The translations under genes were made by a program, and so were the position numbers. Positions 22,541 through 35,900 of a DNA stretch of 64,000 nucleotides are shown here, piece after piece (the first letter of the stretch is position 1; the number at the start of each line of letters is the position of its first letter). The notes under the pieces are model-generated. The model ran no database searches and was not told the DNA's origin. It was given only the letters and a program-made list of their open reading frames with translations. Source of the stretch: Synanceia verrucosa (taxonomy: Eukaryota > Chordata > Actinopteri > Perciformes > Synanceiidae); NCBI GenBank assembly GCA_029721515.1, contig CM056561.1, positions 4,984,001 to 5,048,000 on the forward strand, read 5' to 3'.

Positions 22541-25043
22541 AAAATGAAGTACTCGTGATATTATAATTCAGTTTTACACAGGTTTCGTCGTTTGTCATTC
22601 TTCTCCATGACTGCTACAAGTAAGGGTGCATGGAAGTTTCAAAATAGCACCAAAAATTAAGCGGATAACAAAAGCTTCATATGCTTTGCCTTTAATCTAA
22701 ATGTGATTAACAATAACAGCGTGAGAGAAGCTGGAAAAGAATGGAGAGCGTGTAAAATATTTAATAGGCAGAGACAAGTTGAGGTAGGAGGTGATATATA
22801 TGGAGGAGGGGGAGGACCATTTGTTGTCCTTATGTTTCAAACTCTTTAGCACACATGACAGAACTGCTATGTCCTGAGTGATAGAGCTTGAACCCTGAAA
22901 ATGTTTCAGAGTAAACAAAAGCTCATGCTTTGAGAAATGAAACCCATGTTCAACCTGTTGCTGTGTTAGTATCATCAATCTGTTTGACACAAAGACAAAA
23001 TCCCTTCTGAGATACGGAAATATCTGAGGCTTGTGTTTGAACAGATGGGAGAGAGGGGTGAGTGATTACAGGGCATAAGGGCCTGCTACACATGTAATTT
23101 GCATGGACTTGGTAAATGTTTGGATTAAAAGGGGAGATGTTAGCTAAACGGATGAATGACTGGTAGATGGAAAAGAGTCTTTGAAGGAGGGATAAATGAA
23201 GGGAAAACAACTGTCTATCTGGCAGGAAGGAAGTTGAAGTCACATACTCTGCCATGCATCACTGATTTGGTGGCATGTGATGCAAAAATTATCATCCATT
23301 TTATTATATTGTAACATATTAAGTCAAAATTTGAGCTTAAACGCACCTCAAGAAACAGTATTTTCCAGCATTTCACAGCCCTGTAGTCGTAAGCTCAGCT
23401 TGAAGCAAGTTATATAACCACTATCGTCTTCATCTCCCTTCATGTCGACAGAGAAGAAACCACAGTGACACCAGCTCTTCAATAATTTAAAGGCCCATTT
23501 TGTCCTGTCATTTTGTACCTGCTCAACATCTGAGAGGCAAGGCTTGATTTTACCACATTGTCATTCATGAAACCGACAAACTGAGCATTGCTTCATCTTC
23601 AGATGAATTATAGAAGATCTGTCAGCAACTGTTAATGGGAACAGGTGATTGTCAGGTTTTATTCCACGATTCATGAGCTTTTAAGTGAATCCAGAGCCAG
23701 CATGGATTTCCATTTGGAAAAAGGTTGCTAATGCATGTATTAAATCCTGTCACATAAAGTAAAATGTCACTTCTGTTCTGAATCATTCAGTGTCTTCTAC
23801 TGTTCGCCTGAAACCTGTGAGTAATTGTTCATATTGAATACTGTATGGAACAGATATGAAACGAAATGCCATTTGAGCAATTAGACAAACTACTATTCAA
23901 GTGAGGATTTTTGTTTAAGAGAAGGGGACAGTGTTCACATTTGATGTGTGGTATTTCAATTTGTCCATTACATAGATATGTTGACTTAGAAGCATACATT
24001 TGGTCTAACAGTGTTTCTGAAACACTAAAAAGGAAATATTTATGAAACAAAACATCTGAAAAGAGCATAATTAAAGAGCCTTTTCATTTTACTTGAGAAT
24101 GAAGAGGTGATTTTAGGTACTTTACATTACATTACTTAGTTTCTATCAGGAATGTCCAATCAAGCTTCTCTTCTCTAACCCAAGTCTTTTAATATTGGGT
24201 ATATTGGACCACTGACCCTAATCCCTGCCCTAACTGTAAAAACTTTGACATTTGTCCAGGACTGTTAAGTACTTGGTGATATCAGATTATCCATCTGCCA
24301 GTTCCAATCCCATATTTATATTTACTGACACAGAAATAACTGTAGACCACTAAATTTGATGCACCTTATATTTTACGAGCAACTTGATCTAAATATCTGA
24401 TATTGTCTGATATTGACGTTGCGCTAGACAGATGATGGATTTCTGACAACTGATTGCATCATGGATTGTGTATATTGTGCTATATATACATTTTTTGCAG
24501 CTGGGGGCAATTTGCTTTTATCCACGTGGCAAAGTATAAATTGCTGCCTTTGTGCCAAGAAAAAAAAAATACATTTTCAGGTCCTAGCTGTATTAGTGTT
24601 TTGCACATAAAGACCAATCATGTAGCAAGTCATCACATATTACATCATTTAAATGTATACAAATATCAAAGGCGCACCAAGACGCCATGTTTGGCAGTCC
24701 AGTTATGTGAGCTTTTCACGCTTTTCAAGTGCTTTGAAAATTACAGTTTCTATTTGTTTTAGTGCAGGGATGCAGGTTTAGTGTCTGCATATGCCACACT
24801 ATCATTACCCCCTCAGTCCACTAATAATTGAATGATGGTGTTGTAGAGGCAAGGTTCTTCCCTAACAACTGGTAATAGGCAGATTACAGACGCCTGCTTG
24901 CTGAGAGAACCTCACTAGGCAGTTTAATGTTGGCTTTTCATTAAATTGCCAACAGAATTAACGGATGTCTGTGCTGACAGGAAAAGAGAAACCATCTGAC
25001 AAAACACAGACTATGGAAAAAGCAAACAGGTTTAGGGAAAAGC
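22541..25043. other. Non-coding stretch
   Basis: No ORF looks like an exon and I recognised no repeat. It may contain regulatory sequence that cannot be judged by eye. Confidence 0.4.
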
Positions 25044-25747
25044 TTAAAAGGACACTATAAGTTTTTAAGTATTTTATTGCCTCAAATCAACGTCTTCATT
25101 CATAAATAGAGCCTCACTGGTGTAAAATAACCAATGCCAACAATCTGACTTATTCTCCTGGGTGAAGAATCAGTTATTTACATAGAGCAGGTTGCTCATA
25201 CGGAGGCTTCCATGTCTTTCTGGTCTATCAAAAAAACGAACTGCTGAGAGGGACATAAAGCACTACCTGCTAGTACCTATAGGACAAAAGGCATTTTTGC
25301 CTTTTGCGACTCAGGTTTCACAGAGAAGCAAGGTGGAGACGACAGTCTTACTTACCCGGCACTGAACTAAAACCTGCACTGCACTTTTGGTCCTATTGCA
25401 AGACAATACTTATGCCGCGCCGAAGGAGAAGGAATCCTCATCGCCAAAAAAGCCTAAAGCGGAACTCTAAGCTGGGGATCCGCAGTGAGAGTGGCCGGCT
25501 GGGAGCGCCGCATGCCCGACCACGGCCGGCTGGGGCTCGCTGGGGGTCCTCCAGACCGTTGGCTGTGGGGCTGTGGAGGTCCAGGGAAAAATGACAGGAG
25601 CTCCGGACCGGGGGCTGGGGATCCATGGTGATAGAGGCCGCCTGGGAGTCGACCCATTCCGCCTTCCGTCGTTCCAACCATGTTGCAATGCATGAAAATC
25701 AAATTTAACCACTAGATGGGAGAAAAAATTACACAGTGTACGTTTAA
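25044..25747. mobile_element. GC-rich element with TTAA ends, about 700 bp
   Basis: The left end TTAAAAGGACACTATAAG and the right end (other strand) TTAAACGTACACTGTGTAAT are imperfect inverted repeats, each starting at a TTAA (25044-25047 and 25744-25747). A TTAA target is used by piggyBac and Kolobok elements. The interior at about 25400-25700 is strikingly GC- and CpG-rich against an AT-rich background. It holds several overlapping short ORFs, including an Arg-rich one at 25304-25594, none of which I recognise. Confidence 0.5.
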
Positions 25748-26758
25748 ATTTTTGGCCAATACTGTTCCTTTAAAATATGCCTGGATAAGCCCTGACACAG
25801 CTTGAGACATCTTCATTTCACACAAATCGAATGACCAAAGCTGTAATTGTGTGATTATTAAAAGCACATTTTAGGACATGGCTCCCAATCGTTGATGATT
25901 TTTAGTTACTTATTCATACACACACAGATGCTTAACTGACACATCCCAAACAGCTGTCTTTGTTTGATTTTCCAATATGTGTGTCAATATTAACAGCTGG
26001 CCTCCTCTCGCAGATGGCAGATAGATTGAGATGTACATGACTCTGTGTACTCTGCTTTTACAGCAAAACAAATGATCCTGAGGAGACGGAAATAGAGAGA
26101 AAACAAGGAAGAAGATTAAAATGAGGGGGTAGATGAATGAATACCCTTAGGGAGAACATGAGGATGAAATATGAGGACATGAGACAGTGGAATGGGAAGA
26201 AGAGAGATAGGGTGGATCTGAAAGCATTTTCACTTTTCCTCCTTTCCCTCTGTTCCTGCACTCACCTAGTGGCAACTCGCTGGAAGTGACAGGAGAATCA
26301 GAGTTGAGGAATGAGGGGTTCCAGACAAAAAGGGAGGCATTTGGACAAGTTTATATTTCACTCCATCATCAAAAATGGACATGCTTTATTCAGTTAATTG
26401 GCTCTTTTAGATCTGATGTAGACCATGCCTGTAATTCCAGTTGGAATCACTACCAACTGCTGACGCTGACTGACATTGGAAACTACCATTGTTAGATTTG
26501 ATATTTTTGTTCTGGTTTGTGTTATTAAAGTTCTAGGATCCGTTCGAAGTGATTTTATTGGTTGGTTCCCAGTCGGAGTAGCCCGTGTGCTTGACACAGG
26601 AAAATTGAGCTTGAAGTGTTGCTGAGTAGCACTATTGATTGAGTGAAAAATAGTTGTAACAGTTAAATATATCCATCCAGCTGTAAAAGTGAACTGCAGT
26701 TAATGAGCAGCGTCATGCCCAAAAAACTCTGAACACGCTGCAGAGTGGAATTGCTTGT
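25748..26758. other. Non-coding stretch
   Basis: Nothing recognisable is seen. Confidence 0.4.
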
Positions 26759-27005
26759 TTAACTCATTGAGTGCCAGCTGTTTTATAAAACCGAAAGTGC
26801 CCTGTGCCAGCGTTCTTGGCCATTTTGAGTCATTTTTTACGTGAGTAATATTGGGGCTTCTGGGAAATGTAGTTGGAGCATAAAGACACGGTATATGCCA
26901 CAGAGATCAAAGCCGGAAAAGGAGATGATCGCGATTAGAGAGCAAAACAACCGGCTTTCAATGAGCTAAATGACATAAATACTTCAATGGCACTCACAGA
27001 GTTAA
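26759..27005 (+). mobile_element. piggyBac-like MITE with intact TTAA ends
   Basis: TTAA at 26759-26762 and at 27002-27005 flanks the inverted repeats CTCATTGAGTGCCAG and, on the other strand, CTCTGTGAGTGCCATTG. A TTAA duplication with C-rich short TIRs is the piggyBac signature. It is 247 bp long and non-coding. Related to 14701-15132. Confidence 0.75.
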
Positions 27006-28225
27006 TAAAATTGAGCGTCTCTAAATTGCATCAACTTTAACACTGCACACCCCTGGGCCACCAGCAATATACCAACAGGAGATCAGATGGATGGTTCTCG
27101 AGATTTGTGAAGGACACAGAGATTCAGATTACAGTCAGATGAGCTGCTTTACATTGAGCTTGGGTCACCTTTCAAATCTGAGGTGACATCCTGTGTGTCC
27201 CACTGTGAAGGAGTCCTGAGGAGTGGGACTCCTCACAAGGACTCTGTCATCCATATGTTTTGTTTCAGTGGTCTGGAGGAAATGAGATAATCACTCACGT
27301 CCTGTTTACATAATCATGCCTATTTATTATAACTGGCTCTTGCTGTCTCATCTCAGCTCTTTAAGATGGATCACTATTGTTCAGTTTTAATGCTCATTTG
27401 TCTTTCCAGCTCTGTGGAAAAAATTGAAGTTGCGTAATTTCTGCTCTTCCCTGTCATTGTGTACAGCATGCTTATAACACAGAGAAAATCCTGCTTAGTT
27501 GTACCTTTTAATAAGCTGTGGACCAGGCGATTTCGAGGGAAATGTGTGTTCACCCCTTCAAACAGCTGGATCTTATTTCATGCACAGTTTAGGTCAAAAT
27601 TTTGACTCATTATTCATGAATATAACTCAACTCGCAATGGCCCACTGAGCGCCCAGCTCTGACTAACTTCTCACACAGCTACACAGGAGTGTGATTGTGT
27701 TTGCACTGTGACTACACTTCACACATCAGTTCATCTTAATGTTACAGGCTTGTTTTGTCAAGTTGAGGTTCTTTTATTGACCTTGAAAAGGGGATCTAGG
27801 TGTTTATTTCATCATTAGGGAGGATAAACAGGTCTTTGCTATCATAAGCCAAATAAATGAAGTGTGTTGATATGAAACAAATCCTACTTTATTTGTAAAG
27901 TGAAGACAATATCTTAATAAAACCTGCACCGGTGACTGTATAATAATTGGACGTAGTCACCCCTAAAGCATCCCCAGCTTTATGGACTATTTGAGTCTAT
28001 ATGGGACCATAATTTACTAAAAGAACATCATGCTGTATTGAAGAAGACTTGAAACTAGAGACTGAGAACATAAACTCATCTTTATAATGTTTACTGAGGT
28101 AATAAATCAAGAGAGAAGTAAGATCATTTTCTCACAGACTTCTACACATTCAGACTTCCTATTGCAGTCGCCCCCTGTTGGCTATTAAGAAGAATACACA
28201 TTTAGGGAAGTAGGTGTGTAGTTTG
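27006..28225. other. Non-coding stretch
   Basis: No genes or known repeats are seen. Confidence 0.4.
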
Positions 28226-28963
28226 TAGGGATGGGAAAAATGATTCTTTGATGCATCGCAAATTCTCTCCAGAATGATTGTGTCTCGATGCAGATAAGTC
28301 TTAAATATTAAATGAGTGCGTCTGCTGCAGAGTGCGACAGAAAACTTTCCTCTCTGCCTGCTGGTTCTCTGCTACCCTTCTGAGCAGTAAACATGTGTAA
28401 GGCGTTTACAAAGTTTCAGCTCAGATGGCAAGCAATAAACATTGATAACCTGCACCGGCTTCTTAAAAAGCTGCCGTATGGCAGAATTTTGAATTTTAAG
28501 AGGTCGAGGAGAAGGTGCGGGGAAAATTAATTACTTTGGAAACACTGTAAAGCTGCAAAACTGCAATTTGCATCACAATACCACTCAGAGTTAGGAGATG
28601 ACAGCGGCACAGCTGTCACCAAACACAGATAGGGCCAAAGGGATTACTAAATCCACTGAAAAATTTGAAAAAAAGAAATTAGAAAAAAGGTTAGAAAAAA
28701 GAAAAAAAAAAAATTTTCCACATGGTGTTTGAATGCAAGCTGAAATTACTATTGATTGAGAAAAGGTAATACATCTGTTGATTTTCTTTAATGAACACCA
28801 CTGAAGCAGGAAGTGATTAGCAAACTGAGTCGCAAAGTCAGATTTATACATATTATACATGTTTAATTATATACAGTAAAAAACTGTTGCATCGAGATGA
28901 ATTGATAATCGATTTGGAATCAAATTGTAATCAAATGTTGAGGTGCCAAGAGATTCCCCTAGT
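28226..28963 (+). mobile_element. hAT-like non-autonomous element
   Basis: The left end TAGGGATGGGAAAAATGATT and the right end, read on the other strand, CTAGGGGAATCTCTTGG carry similar TAGGG starts. Subterminal ATGCATCG and CGATGCAAC words are inverted with respect to each other. The interior has no transposase and includes an A-rich run near 28680-28715. Confidence 0.5.
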
Positions 28964-31470
28964 AGTTTGAATCTTTAAGGGTAAGGGTAAATATACTGTA
29001 GCAATGGAGACTAAAGGAAACAGAGTATGTGTGGTGTAAATACAACTCCGGTAATCTGTTTTCTCTCTCTTTGCATTTCACAAGGGTATTCAATGATAAG
29101 TGTGTGCAGGGTGGGTTTTTTTCAGTATCACTGCAATTCGACGCTGTCCCTTTGTCCCATTCGTCTTTTGAGTAATCTCTATCATTCTGCTTCCTAACCC
29201 ATCTCCCTGACAGTTTCTGTTAAAGGATTTCCCTCATCCTTCACGTGTCCTTGCTGATTCGTTCCAACCCACCATTCTTTTACAACAAGTCTTTGTCTCC
29301 ACCGCCCTCTTCTATTTTGCCCTCTATTTCTCTGGCACTGTATGTCTGACTGTGTGTGTGAAGATTTCAAGGTGCATTTGTATGCCAACAAGGCTCAAGG
29401 TGTCACAGATGCCCTCTACAATGATTAGCGCTGATTCCACCACTCAGCTCCAGGCTGACAGTGACTTTATGACTTTAACTCTGTCGCCTTAATCAACCCC
29501 ATGCTGATGCAAGGGTTCCTCCTTCCTCTTTCTCTTTTACAGAATCTCTCCATTTACTTCATCCTCCCAGACTTTTAATCCACTCTTTGCACCACTGACA
29601 TGGCTGGGAGGGGAGAGCAGATAGTAGAAGGGAAACTGGGTAACAATGTAAATAACTAGACTGGCAGACAGACAGTAAATTCTGTCAGCTTTTGATTGAA
29701 TCTGCTAAAAATCCATCACTGTCTCCCAAAAGTTAAAATTACAAGAGGAAATTAAAGGGGAACCACAACAACTTTACACATCAAAGCCTGTTCAGGTGTT
29801 GGAGAGCATTGATACATATGCAAAAGCAGTTTTATAAAGACTTTTGAGGGAGCTACACAAAGTCTGATAGATTAAATCAAATGATGACACTTGTATGAAC
29901 ATCATCTGGAGCTGAAGACAAGTTTCAAAATGAAAACGAACTAGCATAACACACCCGATGCTCTAAAACTGACGGTAGATGGGTGATGTAGGGGAGAGGT
30001 TTTGCTAAGAAAGACCAATGCCCTGAATGATCAAAGACAGTATGTCTGATTATTCCATTAAATTTTTTTCACCTGACAGTATTACTAAGAACAGTCTTGG
30101 TTTCATAATTTACAAGCATGGAATTTTAAGTAACTGTGATTGATTTAAAATGGTTTCATGAGACCATAAAATATGCTGGATTCAGCTCATGTTGCAAGTT
30201 AAGAACTGTGACTCAAGATAAATCTTTCAGTATGGAATACAGACCCCATCAGTTTAATCATATACGTATGGAAATACATAAATACGCTATTGGAGATCCA
30301 AAAACTATAGAGATATACGGCCACATATTTGTGTCCAAACACTGGATTGGAACTAGCATTTGCAAAGCTGGGGATTGTGAAATTGGTATTTATAAAAGTA
30401 TAAAAAAGACTTGCCAACAGTCCAACCATGGTGTGAAATTTCACTAAAAATGTTTAGTCAGTGATGCGGATGAAAAGCCTGAGGGAAATTTAACTTGGCT
30501 CCATACACTCCACAAGCTCTGAACTGTGTACCAAGTCAAAGTGCTCGACCAAAAATTAATTTCCTCCACTATTCATCCAAAAAACACCACAATTTAAATA
30601 TTTGTATCTTTGGTAACTTGAGTTTTGCTTTCAGATACAGACAGGAAAATGAGAAAGGAATTTATTTTAATGTGACTGAGAAACTGAGAGGGCAACAAAC
30701 TGGGAAGTTAAGTGATAAAAGAAAAAGAATCTGTTTATCATTTAACAAGTTGGATGAACTTAAGGCTGATACAAGACACCAGGAGAGCAGGAGGTGCAGC
30801 ATATTTTCTGCTTTATGATGACATTGTTCGACAATAATACAGCAGACATCTACATGGAAATGAGGAGCTTTTCTGTCACAGGAGCAGTAAGAAGGCAAAG
30901 CCAGGAGGTATTTATACTAATGTGAAGACTAGCTTAAGTACAAGGCTGTAGTTGGTGCATTATTCATTCATGAAACATAAATTATGCATATCCTGGCTTG
31001 AAATTTAAGGCAAACTTGTAATTTCATTTAATTGTTGTACATTTTTAAACATACTGTCTTACATACACAATCAAGAGGACTTGCTGAGAAGTGTTTTTTC
31101 AGCTCGTAGAGAAAATTTTAAAAACACTGTACCTGATACTTGATAATGTGACATTTTGGTGGTTTTTCTATGATTCCACCACCGGTGGTAATTACTGATG
31201 CACATTAGCTTAAGCACTGCACTGAAGCACAATCAGTAAATACTTGTACTTTACTACTACGTTTAATTATTACTCATTAACTCCCAGCATCCTCCCAATC
31301 TAAATTCCCTTCTTAGTATGAGAAATGCAAGATTAGGTAAACATATCCTGCATACATACAGACAGATAAATATTGCCTGTATCAACTTCTTTTGTATACA
31401 TTAATTTTCAATTACTTGATACTGTTATAAAATCTCTCGGTACTCATGTGTATTGACTAACCCTGCAAAC

Positions 31471-31703
31471 TGTGGGCCTTTAATTTAATTTAGTGGTACA
31501 AGGATTTGTTGATGTTATTCTTGCTCATGATGTCAGCATTCTTCATAATATTGATACTTTCACCACTTGTACAAAGTACAGTACATTAAATAAGTTCTTA
31601 TGTATATATACTGTACATATATATATTTTAAATTATTTTATGCACGTATGTAGTATTGAGAGACTCTCCACACTGTGAGTCTTTAATTTAATTTAGTGTT
31701 ACA
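31471..31703 (+). repeat. Local direct repeat pair, 203 bp apart
   Basis: About 30 bases at 31471-31500 (core CTTTAATTTAATTTAGTG) recur at 31674-31703 with about three changes. The intervening 170 bases are AT-rich. Confidence 0.6.
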
Positions 31704-31889
31704 CAAGTGTATTCTTGTTATTGTTACAACAGATGTCTACATTTATTTTTTTTTTTTACTTATTTATTTTTATTCTTTATGAAATTGACATTTCTTCTGT
31801 TGTAACCAATGTATTATTGTACAGAGCATGTATCCTTTATGAATTCCACTTGAACTTGTTGGTTTTTTCATCTGTTGGTGTGAGCTGAT

Positions 31890-31930
31890 AGTGCCTTATA
31901 ATCCTAATTTGTGATATTGGGCTATACAAA
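31890..31930 (+). mobile_element. LINE-type 3' tail fragment
   Basis: CTAATTTGTGATATTGGG followed by CTATACAAAT matches the 3' tail motif of the L2-like element ending at 41690. Confidence 0.5.
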
Positions 31931-32847
31931 TCTGTGGGAACCGTGTAAAAAACTAAAGATACTGTTACACTGACATTCTGGGACTCTATTGTAATACATG
32001 ATTGTAGTATATGAAACCTAACTTGTAAACACACAAGTGCTTGTTCTGTAAAACAGGACTGTGCAAAATCTAATAGCAAGTCCGTGAAGAAAAACATTTA
32101 AAAAATTCTCTCACCTCTGGTTCTCTCCTGAGTTTATGGAAATAGAAATTTATCCACAAGCAGCTTCACTCTTAACCCCAGGTAATTTAACATGTCTCTT
32201 CCCTTTGTTAGCTCACTTTAATGCATAAGTAGAGGTGAAGTCACTGAATAAATAGAAAGGGTATGAATATATCTCCATGTTATCTCCACCCATAATATCC
32301 TGTAAAAAAAAAGAAAAAAAATGCCTCAGAGACTTTCCTTGGCAGCAGGTCTGCATGCTGTGTCTGCAAATGACTGATTTTGTGAGGGATGTTATTGAAT
32401 TTGCACAGCCTCTACTCTTTGATGATTCTGTTGGAAAGAGTTGGAGACATCGTAAATATCCTTCATGATTCGTTAAGTTACCACCTCAAGAAAAATTGGT
32501 GTAAGAACCAACAGCTGATAGGGGGAAGACTGAGATGTAGCAGCCATCTCTCATGCTCTGTCATCGTTATTATTCAAAAGAGTACCAACAAGAAAAGCGA
32601 CCTAGTCCAGACTGCAATCATATCAGACACTGCAATCATATCAGACATGCTTTTCAGACACATCATTGTGTGTGTATTTATGGTTGGTTTTAGGGCATAA
32701 TAACTGCAGCATGTGGTCTGATCCACAAGACACATTATGTTCTGTCTAGTCTGAGGCATCGTTACATATAAAGAGTTTTTTTTTTTTTGCTTGTTTGTTT
32801 GGTCTTTACTCAAGTCGGATCTCTCTGTGTTTTGATGTTTCACCCAG

Positions 32848-32935
32848 ATGGGAAATGCCTCCGAAACATTTCTGCTCGTGTCCAGAATATCAAAAGACAA
32901 TGACTTCCTCATGGGAACGATCTACACCATTTTTG
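32848..32935 (+). CDS. opn6: Opsin exon 1
   Basis: It encodes residues 1-29 and the first base of G30: the extracellular N-terminus with the N3 sequon and the start of TM1 (FLMGTIYTIFG). The donor is G|GTAGGT. The ATG is preceded by a pyrimidine-rich tract ending CACCCAG, so the transcript may enter here by splicing. No in-frame upstream start with better coding character was seen. Confidence 0.85.
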
Positions 32936-35900
32936 GTAGGTGATTTGTTTATCCATGTTTAAGGCCTTCATCTGTATGCTCAAATGCAACAGACCTTCCA
33001 TATCCTATCACTCTGTCTCCTAGGTGTGCTGTCGATGTTGGGAAATGGGATCCTGCTGTTCGTGGCCTATAGAAAGAAGTCCTCCTTGAAGCCGGCTGAG
33101 TTCTTTGTGGTTAACCTGGCCATCAGTGATCTGGGCATGACCATAACCCTGTTCCCACTGGCTATCCCCTCAGCCTTCACTCACATGTGAGTGGTCACTC
33201 AAATTTCTCCTTTCCTCTATCACATCACCATGTCATCTTCACAGTCAATATTTTCCAGAGAGATGTGGAAATTAGCCAAAGAGACGAGCAAAGAGCGAGA
33301 GACAGGAAATGGTTAAAGGACCAGGGCTGTAGCTAACATTGACAGTGATGTCCTCAAACACTTCTGGAGGCATTACCATATACATTAGACATACAAATGA
33401 CAGTTTTTAAGGATGTTTGACTGTTCTTGGATAAAAGCGCATTTTATAAGAGTTTTTCTCAATTACAATGAAAAAAAGAAACGTGCAGGGCAGGATAGAA
33501 CAGACTTTACACTGTCGCTTATGGAGAAAAAATATGAAATTACACACAAGGGTGTAATTTCCACAGGGGATAGGGAGACATACCCCTCATTTTCAAAAAA
33601 TCCTATTAATTAGCAAGTTGCTAATTGTGCCTGATTCAAAAGCATTGCTATGAGAGTGGTTGCAGGCTGGAGAGTGAGCTGGTCATAAAGCCATAAAGCT
33701 GAAGAAAGCCGAGCAGAGCAGCAGGTGATAATTCTCCGTAGGTTCATCACTACATGTTTTCACATAGTCATTTGATACATTGCCGCTTTAAGCTTTGCAA
33801 GCAGAGATAAGTAGATCTCTCGGGTTTCATAAAGCATGTTCCACCTTGCAGTTAAAGGTTGTTAGGACCATCTGAAGCCATTCTCTCATGCTTCCAATAG
33901 CTCCTAACAAGAGACAACTGAATGAACATCAATGATGACAGGACTGCAAAGGACAGAGCTCTTTGTCGTAAAGATCCAAATACAACAATAAGATCTCTAT
34001 CAAAGAAATTGAAAATAAATTATGGTGGACAGTCCAGTGGAGCTGGCCTCAGAGCAGACCTGTAGCATAAAATCCAATGGAAAACAAAACACAGACTTCA
34101 AATTGGTCAATGAAATGTCACACCTTCTGCATCAACCTGTGGCCTTCCCTGCATGCTTTGACATCCGAGCGTGTGCATCTGATAGTTGTCATATGTGCCA
34201 CGAGAGGGTCAAACTGCATCACTGGTCACTGGACCCAGGGGAAGGTCAGTAAATGTATCACCTGCTTCATCTGCTGGGTCTAATTCATCAAAAGGATCGT
34301 GCAGAGAAATCGGTCAGTAACACATGCTCTCTTCTGTTTCTCACTCTCTCTCCATCCAGGTGGCTGTTTAATAAGACTGTCTGTACTGTCTATGCCTTCT
34401 GTGGCGTTTTGTTTGGCCTGTGCAGCCTGACAAACCTCACAGTGCTCTCCAGCGTCTGCTGGCTCAAGGTCTGCTGCCCTAGCTATGGTAAGAAATCCAC
34501 ATTTTATGATTTCTTCTTCCTGTGTAAACAAAAACACACAGTAAAAATGTACTACTTTAAAGCAGAGGCACAGACCGGTTTAAATTGATTAAATTAAAGA
34601 GATTTGATTCTACCTCTTCCCTGAAGCCAAAAAACCTTGAATCAGAAAAGAGAAATATTTACACACTGAGGCCAGCAAATCATGTTACAAAGTGAAAGCA
34701 GCCATACTGCAGTAATGGTAACGTTCAAGGCCATGGCTTAGCCTTTTTAAACAGCAGTTAATAAATAGGGAGATGCTTACAGGGCATTTTAATGAACTTC
34801 CTTTCCCTGTTAATGTATTCCACTGCAGGGCCAAGCTTTCATAGTGTCAGTGTTTACTAATGTATTTCAACTTGTTGTTCGTCATCAGCAGCAGAGAAAA
34901 ATCTTTTCATGAATGAATGGATAGGCTCTCTAAGGACTTTATTATTTAAACTACCTATGATGATTGGCTTCACTGTATAGAACAGGTGCATTTAGGTAGT
35001 GTCTACTTTTACTTTTCTACAGCGCATGATCTGGGTGCAAAGTAAGTCATACAGGGCAAAGGGGTTTGTATGTGTGTTTTTGGGCGTAACAATCAGTTAA
35101 CTATCATACAAAGATGTGCAGCACGGTTGATAAATCCTCTGATGATGGAAGAAATACACTTAATGGGAGACAAGAACATTGGCTTTGTTTCTTATGCAAT
35201 GTAAATGAACCTTGGCACAAACAATGCCCCACCCAACACAAATTTTTAGTAACAGAAATGGCTTATCTTCTTCTACATGTTTAGACCTTCATCAGCCATG
35301 GACAGACAGAGTTATTATTTTCTCAGAGATGATAATAACCATGGATAGGAAATCAAATACATGAATCTGAAGGGGTATTCATAACCAAATTTCACAACAC
35401 TGCACTATTTAAATGGCTTTCAAATAAAATTAATGATATGATATAAAAGATATAGTGATGACACGCCGTCATGTACATTGATATGAACTCTTTTAAATCA
35501 GTCAGACTGACAGATAAACTGTCTACAAGAGCATGTGCAAATGTTTGAACAAAACCTCTATTTGAGACAAAAAAACTAATTTCACGTTAACTTCAGCAGG
35601 TTAGACAGACCTTGTAGGAGCTATTTCAACACACACATATTTATTGGTATAGCTATAGATCAGAGGAATACACGATAATAAAATTACATGAGTCTTGGAG
35701 ATACCAATGCATGTACACCTTCACATCTGTGTGATATGATCAGCAAAGTGACTAAATGAAGTGGCTAAATGTAAATGGAATATCTGTGAACTGTACTTAA
35801 CTAAATTAAGAGCAACAAAAGATTCAATGTCCATTTACTCACTATTCAGAGCTGAGACAGGTTGTCACATAAGGCCAGACTGATCAGTCTTGACTCACAA

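Larger units (their letters stand above)
28964..32847. other. Non-coding region upstream of the opsin
   Basis: No clear exon is seen. It contains a local direct repeat (31471-31703), a LINE-type tail (31890-31930) and a T13 run near 32776. Opsin promoter elements presumably lie here, but no TATA box or known site could be assigned. A polypyrimidine tract and CACCCAG directly before the opsin ATG could be a 3' splice site, so an untranslated upstream exon may also be hidden here. Confidence 0.4.

Noticed and set aside
25304..25712. Arg-rich and Pro-rich ORFs in the GC-rich core
   Set aside because: Overlapping ORFs on both strands are expected in GC-rich DNA. There is no domain, splice context or conserved motif.
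30136..30447. 103-residue plus-strand ORF
   Set aside because: It starts in AT-rich sequence, shows no family resemblance and has an overlapping antisense ORF.
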